Below, one piece after another: positions 8,929-19,233 of a stretch of DNA of 64,000 bases; positions within the stretch are counted from its first letter, which is position 1, and each line of letters begins with the position of its first letter. The notes under the pieces are model-generated. The model had not been told where the DNA came from, did not search any database, and was given only the letters and a program-made list of their open reading frames with translations. The stretch is from Trichomonas tenax (lineage: Eukaryota; Parabasalia; Trichomonadida; Trichomonadidae): positions 1 to 64,000 of the forward strand of contig JALKBU010000168.1 in assembly GCA_023091735.1 (NCBI GenBank), in the 5' to 3' direction. A program made the translations under genes and the position numbers.

Positions 8929-10323
8929 TCACAGTATAGAAGGAGGAGTAGACAAGAGATTGATAACAGTCTTCGGGCGCATTCTAGTGAATGCGTACGC
9001 AAAAATGATGATGGAGATTAAAATGGACATGACCATGTACGCGAATGGTCTGAACAGGAAGAAGTTGTCTGAGTACAAATTAACCTTGTTTCCGGCACAA
9101 ACGCGCTTAGTTCCGATGTGTCCGGATATTGTTGACCAAATAGTCCACGCTCCTGTGACAGCATTGGTAGCTGTTTGGTAGTACTGTTTGACGTCCTTTC
9201 CTTCAAGAGCAGCAATTGTCGCGTTGCGTTGGCTTACTTGGAACACTTCTAAGTCGCGCTCGAGTGTGTTGAGTGTCAGCTGGTCTGTGATTTCGAGTCC
9301 GAGAGAGATGTGAGAGCGGACGGAGTCGATGACATATGAGAAGTTTGTGACGAGATCAGCAAACGGAAAAACGATACTGTTGCGGCGGATAACCATCTCT
9401 GCAAACGGAAGAGACTCTCCAAGAGAATCGATGCCGAAAAGAGAGCGAGAAAGCGCCATTTTAACAGAATCTTTGTTTTGTGGTGCAAATGCGACCACAT
9501 CGTCACCATAGACAAAGCTTGGCGGGCATGTCCTTGGGAGCATGAAAACTGCGAGAGATCTGATCAATTGCGAGAAATGATATTCTGATGTCTGTTTAAG
9601 CCAGTGTTTGACACAATCAACGTCTTCACAGATACCGCAGATGATATCAAGTGAGTCTGCTTCGTACGGAATGTTTGTGATGTTGATTTTAGTGTATTTT
9701 GCAAATTCTGTTTCGATTTCGCGTGTAATTGACGAATCCAAGTTCTGTTTACCAAATATAAGAACATCTCTTTCATCTTCGTATGTGAAGTTGTTCAAAG
9801 GTCTGTAATTTAACGGATGATCAAATATATCGGTCAATAACTGCTTTAATGCGTCGACAATCAGGTAAACGATCTTACTGTTCTCGTAGACGATTTCGTT
9901 CTTTCCAAATCCGAGCGCAATCCATCCATTGCCTTTAGCGACAATTCGAGATGTTCCTTGGTATCTGTACTCCATTGCGACGATGTAAATGACGACAAGA
10001 GAAGGATTTCTGTCGTATTCGTTTTGAAGCAAGTTTTTGATCGTTTCTGGCTTATTTTCGAAGTTCATATTCAAAATTTCGATTTTTGTTTTGAATGTTT
10101 GGTGGACTTCTTGGTCTCCATGGACTACATTGATTTTATGGAGTGAGCTTCTATCGGCAAAAATGACGAAATTCAGTTGTTCTGCAATTTTCTTATCGAA
10201 GTTAACGCATCTCAATGAAATTTCGGTATCAAACGTTGTGAGAATGTTTCCGACAACGAATGTCTTCGACAATCCCAATAATTCACTCTTTCCTAACGAA
10301 AAAAAGAAAGTAAACAGAAACAT
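8929..10323 (-). CDS. PIG-S (GPI transamidase subunit)-like membrane protein
   Basis: The 464-residue protein has an N-terminal hydrophobic segment (MFLFTFFFSLG), a long lumenal region and one C-terminal membrane span (AYMVMSILISIIIFAYAF) with a short basic tail. The second half resembles PIG-S in order and spacing: LSRSLFGIDSLGE, a helical stretch VIDSVRSHISLGLEITDQLTLNTLE, then YYQTATNAVTGAW and LYSDNFFLFRPFAYM before the terminal span. PIG-S is a subunit of the ER complex that attaches GPI anchors. The N-terminal half is too divergent to judge by eye. GPI pathway content in trichomonads is reduced, so this needs a profile search. The ATG at 10323 is clear. Confidence 0.55.
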   Translation of the reverse strand: MFLFTFFFSLGKSELLGLSKTFVVGNILTTFDTEISLRCVNFDKKIAEQLNFVIFADRSSLHKINVVHGDQEVHQTFKTKIEILNMNFENKPETIKNLLQNEYDRNPSLVVIYIVAMEYRYQGTSRIVAKGNGWIALGFGKNEIVYENSKIVYLIVDALKQLLTDIFDHPLNYRPLNNFTYEDERDVLIFGKQNLDSSITREIETEFAKYTKINITNIPYEADSLDIICGICEDVDCVKHWLKQTSEYHFSQLIRSLAVFMLPRTCPPSFVYGDDVVAFAPQNKDSVKMALSRSLFGIDSLGESLPFAEMVIRRNSIVFPFADLVTNFSYVIDSVRSHISLGLEITDQLTLNTLERDLEVFQVSQRNATIAALEGKDVKQYYQTATNAVTGAWTIWSTISGHIGTKRVCAGNKVNLYSDNFFLFRPFAYMVMSILISIIIFAYAFTRMRPKTVINLLSTPPSIL

Positions 10324-10602
10324 TAAATTTTTTTCGGCTTTTCTTTTATATTTTGGTTACTCCCCCTGAAATAAATACATTAATTATGACACGTAAATAC
10401 CAAATACATTATAATTATAATTTAATTTACATGTCATAAAATTAAAATATTTAAATCCATGTCTATAGTACAATATATATTAGATATGGCTGAGTGTTGC
10501 TTAGTTTCAACACCAGTATACAAAATTCATAAAATTCGACATTAAAACCACAGTAGTAATCATTATAGAAAGAAAAACCAGTTATTAATAAAGTATAAGT
10601 AT
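10324..10602. other. Intergenic with TGACACGTAAA and TTTACATGTCA boxes
   Basis: Spacer upstream of the PIG-S-like gene. A TATGACACGTAAAT box (from about 10385) and an inverted TTTACATGTCATA box (about 10426-10438) flank an AT-rich core. A small GTGTTG...CAACAC stem lies at 10494-10513, near the 3' end of the spatacsin gene. Confidence 0.5.
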
Positions 10603-13600
10603 TTATTTTCCATCCATCAAAACTCTTTCACACCATTCACAAACAACAGGATTTTGTTCTTTCATATTATCTATCTGATCCTGGAACTCTAAGTCCTTGG
10701 CAATTCTATATCTTTCGACCAAGTTAGGGATATTCTTCAGAAATGATTTCATCCTCTTCAACATTTCATCATCGGCATTTGTAGCTTTAAACATTGCTAC
10801 GACTTGTGTGCAGAGACTTGATGTGATTGGTCTAAAGTACTGGAATGAAGTAAGGAAGTCATCACCCTTTGCCTGAACACACTGAGCGAAGATTGCTTCG
10901 GCCCAGTTGACTTCTGTATCCATATCGTAAGCAACAGCGATTGTCAAGGCGAACGGGAAGTCTTTGGTCTTCATCAGGTTCAAAACCTGTTGCTGGTCCA
11001 AGTGCAAAACGTTCATCTCTGGAACTTCAAGCTGGAGGCTGATCAATGACAGCTTCTTCAAACACTCCATGGAAAGTGAGTAGCACTTCTCGTGGAGGAA
11101 GTAAGCGAGTGCAAGCAAGAAGTGGCTGCTTGCTTCTTGTAATTTGTTCTTGTCTGGGTTGCTTCTCAAGAGGCGCATACCGCACTCCATGCGAAGTTCA
11201 GCGTGATCTCTGTATAACATGTAGTTCAGTGTCAAGTCGAAGTAGCGCTGCGGCTCGAATGGTTGAACATGGCGGGCGCAGTTCATAATAACGCGACCGA
11301 CCTTCTTACCGAGTGATGAGTGAGGAAGGGCATCGAGCTTCTCCTGAGCAATGAGGTGCTGGAAGTATCTCGGAAGGAGAGCAGGATCTTTGAAGACAGT
11401 AACAATGTTAATAATAAGATTGAGCTGCTTCTCGTCGACTAAGTCATCCAAAATGTGGTCGAGCATCTCAGCGCATTCATCGATATCCGATGTGCACATT
11501 GATGAGTGGAGGAGAATGTTTACAACAATAGCAATTGGCTGAGATTTGTAGATTTCTTTGGCTCTAAGGAAGAGGGCATCACCAACAGCGCTTGGTGTTG
11601 AGCACAGTTTCGTGAACTCATCGAACTTCTCTGAGAAGTCTTTAACAGGAATGAGGCCCTGAATGGAACGTGGATGAGAGCCGAGCTGTTCAATAACATG
11701 ATTAGTAAATGATCTTGATAATGCATCCGCTGTTTCTTGCTCAGTTAGCTTTCCGAAAGAAATCAAGTTGCGGACGATTGGCCACTGTGCGACAGTTACA
11801 GAAAGTTCGCTCTCGATGAAATCTGTTGTCTTCCTCTCGAGGAGATCTGTTGTTGGCCAATTGAGTCTTCTTGCAGCCTTGAAGTGTAAAGAAATAAGAC
11901 CAAATCTCCATCCCATCTTATTCGCAATGGAATCAAGGAGTCCTTCGATATCTGTGACATCACCAAACTGCTGCAAGTGCTGCATGCTTTCATCGCTGAG
12001 CTTCTGCCCGGAAATAAGCTTCTGAACGCTCTCCAACAAAAGGATTGACTTCGGTGATTTGTTACGCCATTCGCACAATAATCTCGCATCATCAACCCTC
12101 CTGTTATCGAGACAGTAATCGATTGTTGTGTCGATTGAGGAATCAAAGAATCTCTGAAGAGCGCCATTTCCATACAAAACAGGTAAAGCAACAGATAATG
12201 TAATCTTTTTTGGAACTCTGCTCAGATCTGTTCTTGGGAACAAAAGTTCGAGTATTTCCGGAAGTGGCATCATTACATCCTGAACACGTGGAACGTCGAT
12301 GTTCAACTCTGTGCAAATCTTCAAGTGAAGCAACAGTGCATCGATTGCGTTAGTTAATGGTGACTGCGTCTTGAAGAGTGAACGAGAGAATTTCAAGATC
12401 TCGAAAACTTCTGTTGGCTGAGCATAAGGAAGAAGTGCAGCGAACAATGCAACGAAGAACATCTCATCGCCATCCTGAATTGAAGAAACAATCTGAGAGT
12501 GGATATCCAATACTTGAGCAGGTGTTGTAGCTGTAGAGTATTGATGCTTGAGCCATTCCTGTGTAGCACTGGATGATGAAGTTCCTAAAACTGTTGCAAC
12601 GCTCTGCCCAAGTTGTAGTGAGTGATTCAAAGCAAGCTTCTTAACGATTTCTTCTGGCTTTCCAAGAAGATCGCACTCCATTATTGCTTTGCGGAAGTTC
12701 TCGAACTTTTCGATAACAACTGCCATTTCGACGCGTGATTTGAGGAATGGTGAAGGAACAGATGTCTTCAGGAGTTGAAGGAATCTGAAGAGGTGAACTT
12801 GCGACTTCTGAGCACATAATTTAGCAAGATAATCAAGTAAAGGTGACCATGTGGAGAGAACATCAGAAATCAAAATTGTTCCAAGGAGATCATCTTGGAA
12901 TGTCAATTCTGGTGTCTTATCAAGGATAACTTTGTTGATCTTCTCGAGAGCGAGTTCTGCTTGGTGGAATAAGAAGCTCTGGACAGCATAAGCAAATGTT
13001 GAGATCAAATAAACAATTGATGTCTCACTGAATAACTCTAAAGCCTGTTTGACGCCAGTAACTTTGTCTAGTCTCCTTAGGAGGCTTCCGAGGACCTGCA
13101 TAAATAATGTGACAACTTTCTCGTGCTCAACGTTCTTTGTAACATCGAATGAGAAGTCCTTTGTCATTGTCAATAATGTGACAAGTGCGCAAATCATTGG
13201 ATTGCTGCCTTCAATTGATGTTGCAAGAAGAGCGTAGAGTTGATTCGAGTGATTGAGTGATTCCTGAAGCAAGGAGATATACTGTGGCTGATCTGTTCTC
13301 CTGACAGCTCTGAACACAACGAGAGCTGGTGGGATGTCACCGCCATTCGTTCCTTCTTCTGTTGGAAGGCTCTGTGTGAGGTGGAACAAAAGATGATCCT
13401 TGAGTGGATTGTCAGGCATCTCAGTCTTGATGATCTTGACAACTTTTGCAATTGGATACTGTGCACCGATCTCTGCGGCTCTGTCGATGTACAAAAGAAG
13501 CTCAGCTGGGCGCCCCTTCTTTGCAAAGTTAGAAATAGCTGTGTAATCAAGTGGAAGACCACAGCGGACACCAAGGAGGGCGGAAAGAAGGAAAAGCTCA

Positions 13601-16600
13601 ATCTCGTTTGCTGCGAGTTTCTTTTGGATGCTCTTAGCAGCAGTCTTGTCGTGCTGGACAAAGACCTTAGAGAGCTCATCGAAGAGAACAGTATTGTTAT
13701 CGCTAGAAAGGTTATCGAAAATAGCGATTGCAAGTTTGTAATCTGTTGCAGAGTCAGTTCTGAACTTGAGGTCAACAAGTTCAATGAAAGTGAGGGCAGC
13801 GAGTCTGATGTTCCTGTCAACGAGCGCCTCCTTCATGCACTGCAAGCACAAATCCTTGAACTTTGGCTCTGTGATGCCATCATCGATTGCTTGCTGGAAT
13901 GCAGAAACTGGAAGCATAGACTTAACGTAGTGAACATACGGAGGCTCTGAAGGAGCTGTGATAAGTTCTGGATGATCAAAGTGTGGGAACGGAGGTTGTC
14001 CTGGTGTCTTTCCGTAGTGATCTGTGAAGACTTTGCTGAAATCATAGTCAAAGTGAGCCTTGAGCAAGTCGTGAAGTTCCAAATCAAACTTTGACGTGAA
14101 AATTGGGGAACGCCACTGACTTGATGGTGGCTGCATCTGAGGAACAGGCGGATGCGGGATCTCACCCTTAACAAGTGAAGAAAGGAGTGGATAATCAGTC
14201 TTCAATCTCTGGGAGAGAGCTTCAGTTTCTGGACTTCCTGGCTTGAATTTCTCTGGATCTCTGTTCCAGACGAATGATGCAAGTGGAGCAAGTGAATCAG
14301 AAGGCAATGACTTCCACAACTCTATTGGATCTGTTGACTTGGAGTGAGCAATTAATTGCATACAGCTCAAGTTTGCAGCAGCTGGATCTCTCTTGATCCA
14401 TAAATCCCAAATGAATCTGATGAGCGGTTCATCGATGTCGCTCATGTCGATCTCTTTCGATTTTGGATGAGATACGACAAACATCTCAAATGGCATAAAA
14501 AGATTCTTCTTTGCGCAGTATACAGCGAATCTCTTGAAGAAGTCAGTGAAGTTAAGTGTTGTTGTGTTTGCCCACCATGCTTGGTCAAATAAGAACTTGT
14601 TCTTGCAGATTCTAACAATTAGGAGATCGAAGTCATCAAGCTCGTGCTGTGCGAAGACACCACTCTGGCAAAGGATATCAAGTAATGTTTCGATTTCATA
14701 CATGTTCATTTGCTGATGGTACTGGTTGATGAATTTAACGCTGATGAGATTCTTCTTTGCATCGCCTTTGGCCTTTTCAAGTTCTTTCTTGAAAAGGTTG
14801 ACCATCTCCGTAACTCTGTGCTCGCAGTGTAGAATCCAGAGTCTTTCAACAGACAGCTGATCGGTTGTGAGCATCTTAATTGTCTCTGGTGACTGAGCTT
14901 CGATGAGAGCAATATTACCAAGGAAGTACTTCGGGGACTCAACTGGCGGTTCTTCTGGGATGTTGAATAACTCTGGGAAAACCATTGCCTTGTTCTCGTT
15001 GAAATCAGCAGTTAAGTCAACGATTGGCTGCCATGCAGGAAGTTTTGATGGATCTGATAATGCCTTCATAGCCGGGCTGTTGTTGAGTTTACGCGCGAGT
15101 GAGAATGATGTGTTTGGATACTTAGTTGTGATCTTGAGAAGGATCTGGGAGTTCTCTTCATCCTTAGCTGACAATAATCCTTGTTTGTGAAGGTAGTCAT
15201 GCAAAACTTGTCTTGTTTTGTTTCTCGTTGTCTGGCGCCACATCTCCTTGAAGTGTTGACCTGGATTTTCACCAAGTTTCTCGATCAATGCAGAAGCATC
15301 TCCGAGACGTCCTGAGCAGACGAAACACCAGCACTGCTGCAAGACAATTGTCCTGAACAAGTGGAATGGTGAGAACTCAGGGAATGAAATTGCAAGAGTT
15401 GGAAGTGCTGAAGTTATAGCATTGCGTTGAAGTGCATCGAGAACGAATGGAAGAAGTTCTTTCTCTGAGATTGGAGGCTGCTCGCCAGTGCCTGTTGTCG
15501 GTGGCTTAAGTGGTGGCATTTGCTTTGGACATTGAACGATCGATCTAAAAGTGCAAAGTGGAGGAATGAACTTATTTTTAAGCTCCGCTCCGCTGTTGAT
15601 GCATTTCGCGAATAACCTGATGATAATAGTGGAAATGTTAATGGCAAACTGGCGTTTAAACTGTGAATCAATACAGTTTGTCAACTCTGTGACGAAAGGA
15701 AGAGCAAGGTTTATTGGTAAATCCTTTGTAAATAGTTCAACTAAATCTTTGTTTTCATGTTGACAAGATGCACTAGCAACAATGGCAGCGTTAGCTTCAG
15801 ACTGCTTTCCGTAGTTGACAAGGAAAGGAATTGAGTAACTTTGTGCGAGAACATTAAGAATTCGTGGAATATGTTCTGGATCCTCGACAATTATAAGCTT
15901 TTTGCCATCTGTGAACACTGGCGAGTGGAATTTTGGATACACGACAGAATATTCTGATTTAATTGGAAAGATTTTGTCATCTTTAAGATATGTGCAGAAT
16001 TTTGTGCCTTGAGGGATATCCTCTTTTCTAAGAATTCCTTTGTTTTTATCGACAATTGTGATTTGATTGTTCGATATGCAACCGAAAATTCCAGGTCCAA
16101 GTGGACAAACAAATTCGCATGGAGTTTGGTAAAATATGAACTCGTCGAGTGCAGAGTTCCAAATTGAAACAGCAGTGGGAGTAATTCCTGCAATATTGGC
16201 GCCATCAAAGATAAAGTTAGTGCAATTATTTGAGTTGCAAGCTCCTTGTAAGTATAAACCATCTGGATATACTGTGTATTTCTCAAGTTGACTCGAATTT
16301 AAAATTAAAATTGAATTTACATCGACAGAAGTTGCAATTTTTGCATTATCTGATAATGGGAACTCGATAATCTTATTCATGACACCGTTGTTCGTTTTCA
16401 TTGAGATCGGAGCTTTTCTTGTTGATGCATCGTATATTACAATCGCTGGTAATTTATCTTCTGATGTGTAAATCATCAATTTGGACTGTGAAATTACGCA
16501 TAACAACTGACTCTCGAAGTGGCTATTTTCTATCCAACAGAAATCGGATATTTCGCTCAGAGAAAATACAATTGATTTAGATTCGATCGAGAAAAGTTTA

Positions 16601-16716
16601 AGATTTTGGTTATTATTAAGAACACCGAGGAACTTTGGTGATAAAAGAGCTTGTTTCCAATTGGATGGAGATCCAAGCTCTGAAGAAAATTCAAAAATCG
16701 GTAGTTCTTTGCCCAT
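10603..16716 (-). CDS. Spatacsin (SPG11) homologue
   Basis: Spatacsin is a very large alpha-solenoid protein that works with spastizin and the AP-5 adaptor on late endosomes and lysosomes. The C-terminal domain is recognisable: a run with SLISLQLEVPEMNVLHLDQQQVLNLM, then FALTIAVAYDMDTEVNWAEAIFAQCV and GDDFLTSFQYFRPITSSL, matching the family pattern of LITLQ, AYDFVPDWAEILYQQV and KGDFNYLEEF. The N-terminal part (about 1-300) looks like beta-propeller repeats; the rest is helical. The frame begins at 16803, but the ATG at 16716 (MGKELPIFEF, 2037 residues) lies 15 bases after an exact GTCACTTTT initiator and is preferred. No frameshift or stop interrupts it. A convergent or antisense gene is not supported. 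Confidence 0.82.
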   Translation of the reverse strand: MGKELPIFEFSSELGSPSNWKQALLSPKFLGVLNNNQNLKLFSIESKSIVFSLSEISDFCWIENSHFESQLLCVISQSKLMIYTSEDKLPAIVIYDASTRKAPISMKTNNGVMNKIIEFPLSDNAKIATSVDVNSILILNSSQLEKYTVYPDGLYLQGACNSNNCTNFIFDGANIAGITPTAVSIWNSALDEFIFYQTPCEFVCPLGPGIFGCISNNQITIVDKNKGILRKEDIPQGTKFCTYLKDDKIFPIKSEYSVVYPKFHSPVFTDGKKLIIVEDPEHIPRILNVLAQSYSIPFLVNYGKQSEANAAIVASASCQHENKDLVELFTKDLPINLALPFVTELTNCIDSQFKRQFAINISTIIIRLFAKCINSGAELKNKFIPPLCTFRSIVQCPKQMPPLKPPTTGTGEQPPISEKELLPFVLDALQRNAITSALPTLAISFPEFSPFHLFRTIVLQQCWCFVCSGRLGDASALIEKLGENPGQHFKEMWRQTTRNKTRQVLHDYLHKQGLLSAKDEENSQILLKITTKYPNTSFSLARKLNNSPAMKALSDPSKLPAWQPIVDLTADFNENKAMVFPELFNIPEEPPVESPKYFLGNIALIEAQSPETIKMLTTDQLSVERLWILHCEHRVTEMVNLFKKELEKAKGDAKKNLISVKFINQYHQQMNMYEIETLLDILCQSGVFAQHELDDFDLLIVRICKNKFLFDQAWWANTTTLNFTDFFKRFAVYCAKKNLFMPFEMFVVSHPKSKEIDMSDIDEPLIRFIWDLWIKRDPAAANLSCMQLIAHSKSTDPIELWKSLPSDSLAPLASFVWNRDPEKFKPGSPETEALSQRLKTDYPLLSSLVKGEIPHPPVPQMQPPSSQWRSPIFTSKFDLELHDLLKAHFDYDFSKVFTDHYGKTPGQPPFPHFDHPELITAPSEPPYVHYVKSMLPVSAFQQAIDDGITEPKFKDLCLQCMKEALVDRNIRLAALTFIELVDLKFRTDSATDYKLAIAIFDNLSSDNNTVLFDELSKVFVQHDKTAAKSIQKKLAANEIELFLLSALLGVRCGLPLDYTAISNFAKKGRPAELLLYIDRAAEIGAQYPIAKVVKIIKTEMPDNPLKDHLLFHLTQSLPTEEGTNGGDIPPALVVFRAVRRTDQPQYISLLQESLNHSNQLYALLATSIEGSNPMICALVTLLTMTKDFSFDVTKNVEHEKVVTLFMQVLGSLLRRLDKVTGVKQALELFSETSIVYLISTFAYAVQSFLFHQAELALEKINKVILDKTPELTFQDDLLGTILISDVLSTWSPLLDYLAKLCAQKSQVHLFRFLQLLKTSVPSPFLKSRVEMAVVIEKFENFRKAIMECDLLGKPEEIVKKLALNHSLQLGQSVATVLGTSSSSATQEWLKHQYSTATTPAQVLDIHSQIVSSIQDGDEMFFVALFAALLPYAQPTEVFEILKFSRSLFKTQSPLTNAIDALLLHLKICTELNIDVPRVQDVMMPLPEILELLFPRTDLSRVPKKITLSVALPVLYGNGALQRFFDSSIDTTIDYCLDNRRVDDARLLCEWRNKSPKSILLLESVQKLISGQKLSDESMQHLQQFGDVTDIEGLLDSIANKMGWRFGLISLHFKAARRLNWPTTDLLERKTTDFIESELSVTVAQWPIVRNLISFGKLTEQETADALSRSFTNHVIEQLGSHPRSIQGLIPVKDFSEKFDEFTKLCSTPSAVGDALFLRAKEIYKSQPIAIVVNILLHSSMCTSDIDECAEMLDHILDDLVDEKQLNLIINIVTVFKDPALLPRYFQHLIAQEKLDALPHSSLGKKVGRVIMNCARHVQPFEPQRYFDLTLNYMLYRDHAELRMECGMRLLRSNPDKNKLQEASSHFLLALAYFLHEKCYSLSMECLKKLSLISLQLEVPEMNVLHLDQQQVLNLMKTKDFPFALTIAVAYDMDTEVNWAEAIFAQCVQAKGDDFLTSFQYFRPITSSLCTQVVAMFKATNADDEMLKRMKSFLKNIPNLVERYRIAKDLEFQDQIDNMKEQNPVVCEWCERVLMDGK

Positions 16717-16725
16717 TATTAATGT

Positions 16726-16734
16726 AAAAGTGAC
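16726..16734 (-). promoter_or_regulatory. GTCACTTTT initiator of the spatacsin gene
   Basis: Exact GTCACTTTT on the minus strand, followed by ACATTAATA and the ATG at 16716. It is the same nine-mer found before the SPQ-repeat, TTLL and CK2 alpha genes. It decides the start in favour of MGKELPIF. Confidence 0.7.
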
Positions 16735-17064
16735 AATCTCAATCGAGAAATAAATCATCAATTTTATGTTATGTTTAATACCTCCACAATATATCTCTTC
16801 CATTTCTCATCTAAAAATTACAAAATTCCATATTGATTTATGAATTTGTATGAATCACACTTTCCTCTTTTTATTTAAACTCTCCTTACACAATATTAAT
16901 GCTTTCATGAAAAAAATATTATCTATGCCTTTGGTGTTTGGCTCAAATGATGATATTATTATGAGCATTATAACTCTATTCAGCAGACATAATTTTATTC
17001 ACACAAAAAGAATCATTGCTGTTAGTATATCTTCCACAGATATAAAACATGCAATGATGTTTGA

Positions 17065-18273
17065 TTATTGAAGCCATGCAGGAACAGCGCGATGAGGAAT
17101 TTCGAAAACGGAATTGACAGGACCGTTCTTCTCATCATCGGGCTTTTTAGCTTTGGCATTGAAGGCAGATGTTGGCTTCATAAGACGCTCTGGATCTCTC
17201 TTGACATGGCTATACTTCTTGGCATTCTTTTCAGCAAGTTTTCTTTCCTTTTCTGCACGTGCTTCAGCTTCTGCTTCGCGTTGCATTTGTATTTCTTTCT
17301 GTTTCTCTAATATTTCATCATTTCTCCTTCTTATTCTCTCCCAGTCACTTGACGAGAATCTCTGCTTTGGTCTGAAGTCAATTTCCTCAACAGGAGTCTC
17401 AACAATTGGCTTAGGTGGCTTTGGTGTTTTGACGCGTTTTTGTAGCTCTTCGAACTTTTGCTTTCTTTCAATTTCCTTCTGTCTACGCAGTTCTTCTTGC
17501 TGCTGCTGTTCGAGCTCTTGCTGTCTACGCTTCTGTTCTTCGCGCTCAGCTAGACGTTGTTTAACAAGCTCTGGATCGACTTTTGGTGATTGGCGCTCAA
17601 CAATATCGCTTTGTTTCTTATTTTGACGTGATTCATTAAGTGCTTGTTTCATCTTAACTTTAAGGCGCTGGTACTCATTGTACCATTCAAGGTGCGCTTT
17701 AACTGCTTCTTTATCCACATTTGGAAGGAAATCAGGAAGGTTATCAGGTCCATGAATTTGGAATTGCAGCACAAATTCTGTGTGTGAGCGAGAGTCCCAG
17801 CCTCCAGTATGTCCAAAGCAATTGACAAAGTTGTAAAATTCATTGATTGGTGAGTCAAATGACTCTGCTATAATCTTTGGACGAATTGCAGGCGTTTGAA
17901 TTTCCGTTGTTCTTTTATTCCTTGTGTCTATGTCATCACATACACTTCTTATGTTGCCATTGATCTTTTCTAGCAGTGCTGCACTTTGAACTCTTGTTTG
18001 TGTAATCTCTTTTTCGATTCTTTCTAATTTATTTTTAAATGTACGTTCGTGAGGACGTAAATTTGTTATTGCCATACTCAGATGTGTGTACTGCTGATAG
18101 AAATTTTCGTCTGGTTCTTTAAAATATTTAAAACAGTTTAATAATCGATCGTGATCTTCCTTAGACATTAATTCTGCAGTGCGTTCGAAACTCGACGATA
18201 ATTGACGCATAGTGTCCTTCCTTGTCTGCACGAGATTGCTACATCTTGCTATCCATTCTCGCTCAGAACTCAT
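17065..18273 (-). CDS. CCDC112-like coiled-coil protein
   Basis: The 402-residue protein has an N-terminal helical region (1-120), a conserved-looking block GHTGGWDSRSHTEFVLQF (155-171) followed by VKAHLEWYNEYQRLKVKMKQAL (191-212), and a long charged coiled coil rich in E, K, R and Q (about 225-375). The GGWD...H..F block followed by H..WY..Y..L is the pattern of CCDC112, a protein of centriolar satellites and ciliated cells. The end, FEIPHRAVPAWLQ, is reminiscent of the family tail. The call rests on motif order only, and a related CCDC family member is possible. It is divergent from the R-SNARE gene across a spacer rich in CATGTAAA boxes. Confidence 0.6.
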   Translation of the reverse strand: MSSEREWIARCSNLVQTRKDTMRQLSSSFERTAELMSKEDHDRLLNCFKYFKEPDENFYQQYTHLSMAITNLRPHERTFKNKLERIEKEITQTRVQSAALLEKINGNIRSVCDDIDTRNKRTTEIQTPAIRPKIIAESFDSPINEFYNFVNCFGHTGGWDSRSHTEFVLQFQIHGPDNLPDFLPNVDKEAVKAHLEWYNEYQRLKVKMKQALNESRQNKKQSDIVERQSPKVDPELVKQRLAEREEQKRRQQELEQQQQEELRRQKEIERKQKFEELQKRVKTPKPPKPIVETPVEEIDFRPKQRFSSSDWERIRRRNDEILEKQKEIQMQREAEAEARAEKERKLAEKNAKKYSHVKRDPERLMKPTSAFNAKAKKPDDEKNGPVNSVFEIPHRAVPAWLQ

Positions 18274-18284
18274 TTTTTATAAAT

Positions 18285-18380
18285 TTATATGACATGTAAA
18301 AATTCTAAACTGACACAAGATTTTTTTTGTGAACAAAATGGCATGTAAAAATTCATTTATCATGTAAATAATCTAAAGAA
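18285..18380. promoter_or_regulatory. Cluster of CATGTAAA boxes between divergent genes
   Basis: TATGACATGTAAAAATTC, GGCATGTAAAAATTC and ATCATGTAAATAATC lie within about 90 bases between the CCDC112-like and R-SNARE genes. They are members of the window-wide TGACATGTAAA motif group and probably act in transcription. Confidence 0.5.
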
Positions 18381-18537
18381 TTAAGTTTTGAGTTAAGTTT
18401 GCTTCAGTAGTAGTGTCTTTAAATGCCAAAATAAATGTAATTTACAAAGCAAAATGTCAGAAATCTAATGTCAAAGTTAGATCAGTTCAGATGTAAACCT
18501 CGCAATAAATTGAATTATTTACTTATCGTTTGAGCAA

Positions 18538-19233
18538 ATGTCGAATATTAGCTACGCCGCTGTCTGCAGGAACAACACAATTCTTGCGCAGGCCGCTATT
18601 TCGAGCGGTAACTTCGATTCCGCAATCATGGAAATCATCGGACATTTGAACCCGAATGAGAGCCAAGTTATGACCGAAAAGGGCCAATACCGCTATTTTG
18701 TCATCCACGACCAGCAAGGACTCAACTTCATCGCCGCTGGATCACCACAGGTTCAAGCTAAAGTCGCTTTCGAGTTTCTTGAGAACGTTCAGAAGAGATT
18801 CAACTTGCAGTACGCTCGCACCTGGAGAAACGTCCAGGCCTACGGTATGCAGCAGGAATTTGGATCGCAAATCCAGTCTTTAATAACCTCTACCAACAAC
18901 GATAAAATCAGAACAATCAAATCTAACATTGCTGCTACACAGGAGACAATGACAGAGGCTATGCAAAATGCGCTCCTCCGTGGTGACAAGATTGAAACGA
19001 TGAACGAGAAGGCTGATATGATGGCTGCTAACGCAAAGGAGTATGAGAGATCTGCAACACGTGTTAAGAGGAAAATGTGCTGGGAGAAGTACCGTTGGTA
19101 TTTGATCGGTGCAATTATTGCTATACTTGTTTTATTCTTCTTAATTCTTATTGTCTGTGGTGGATTTACATTTAAGAACTGCAAGTCTAAGCCTACACCA
19201 ACACCAACTCAAGCACCACAACATTATGACTAA
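18538..19233 (+). CDS. Longin-type R-SNARE (VAMP7/YKT6-like)
   Basis: This is a vesicle SNARE. An N-terminal longin domain (about 1-115: ISYAAVCRNNTILAQA, GQYRYFVIHDQQGLNFIAA, AFEFLENVQKRF) is followed by an R-SNARE helix (about 130-185) with LLRGDKIETMNEKADMM, the Arg of LLRGDKIE being the likely zero-layer residue. A juxtamembrane KRKMCWEKYRWY leads into one membrane span (WYLIGAIIAILVLFFLILIVCGG). A short lumenal tail rich in TPTPTP follows, longer than usual for VAMPs. The stop reads TAAA. Which membrane it serves cannot be told from sequence. Confidence 0.9.
   Translation: MSNISYAAVCRNNTILAQAAISSGNFDSAIMEIIGHLNPNESQVMTEKGQYRYFVIHDQQGLNFIAAGSPQVQAKVAFEFLENVQKRFNLQYARTWRNVQAYGMQQEFGSQIQSLITSTNNDKIRTIKSNIAATQETMTEAMQNALLRGDKIETMNEKADMMAANAKEYERSATRVKRKMCWEKYRWYLIGAIIAILVLFFLILIVCGGFTFKNCKSKPTPTPTQAPQHYD

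Noticed and set aside
10494..10513. GTGTTG...CAACAC stem
   Set aside because: Only six base pairs, which is within chance for the spacer.
13194..14174. Several 100-200-codon frames on both strands inside the spatacsin gene
   Set aside because: They are shadows of a long gene with steady codon bias, with no family motifs.
16850..17071. 73-codon plus-strand frame between the spatacsin and CCDC112-like genes
   Set aside because: It runs into the CCDC112-like 3' end in antisense, and its composition is unlike local proteins.
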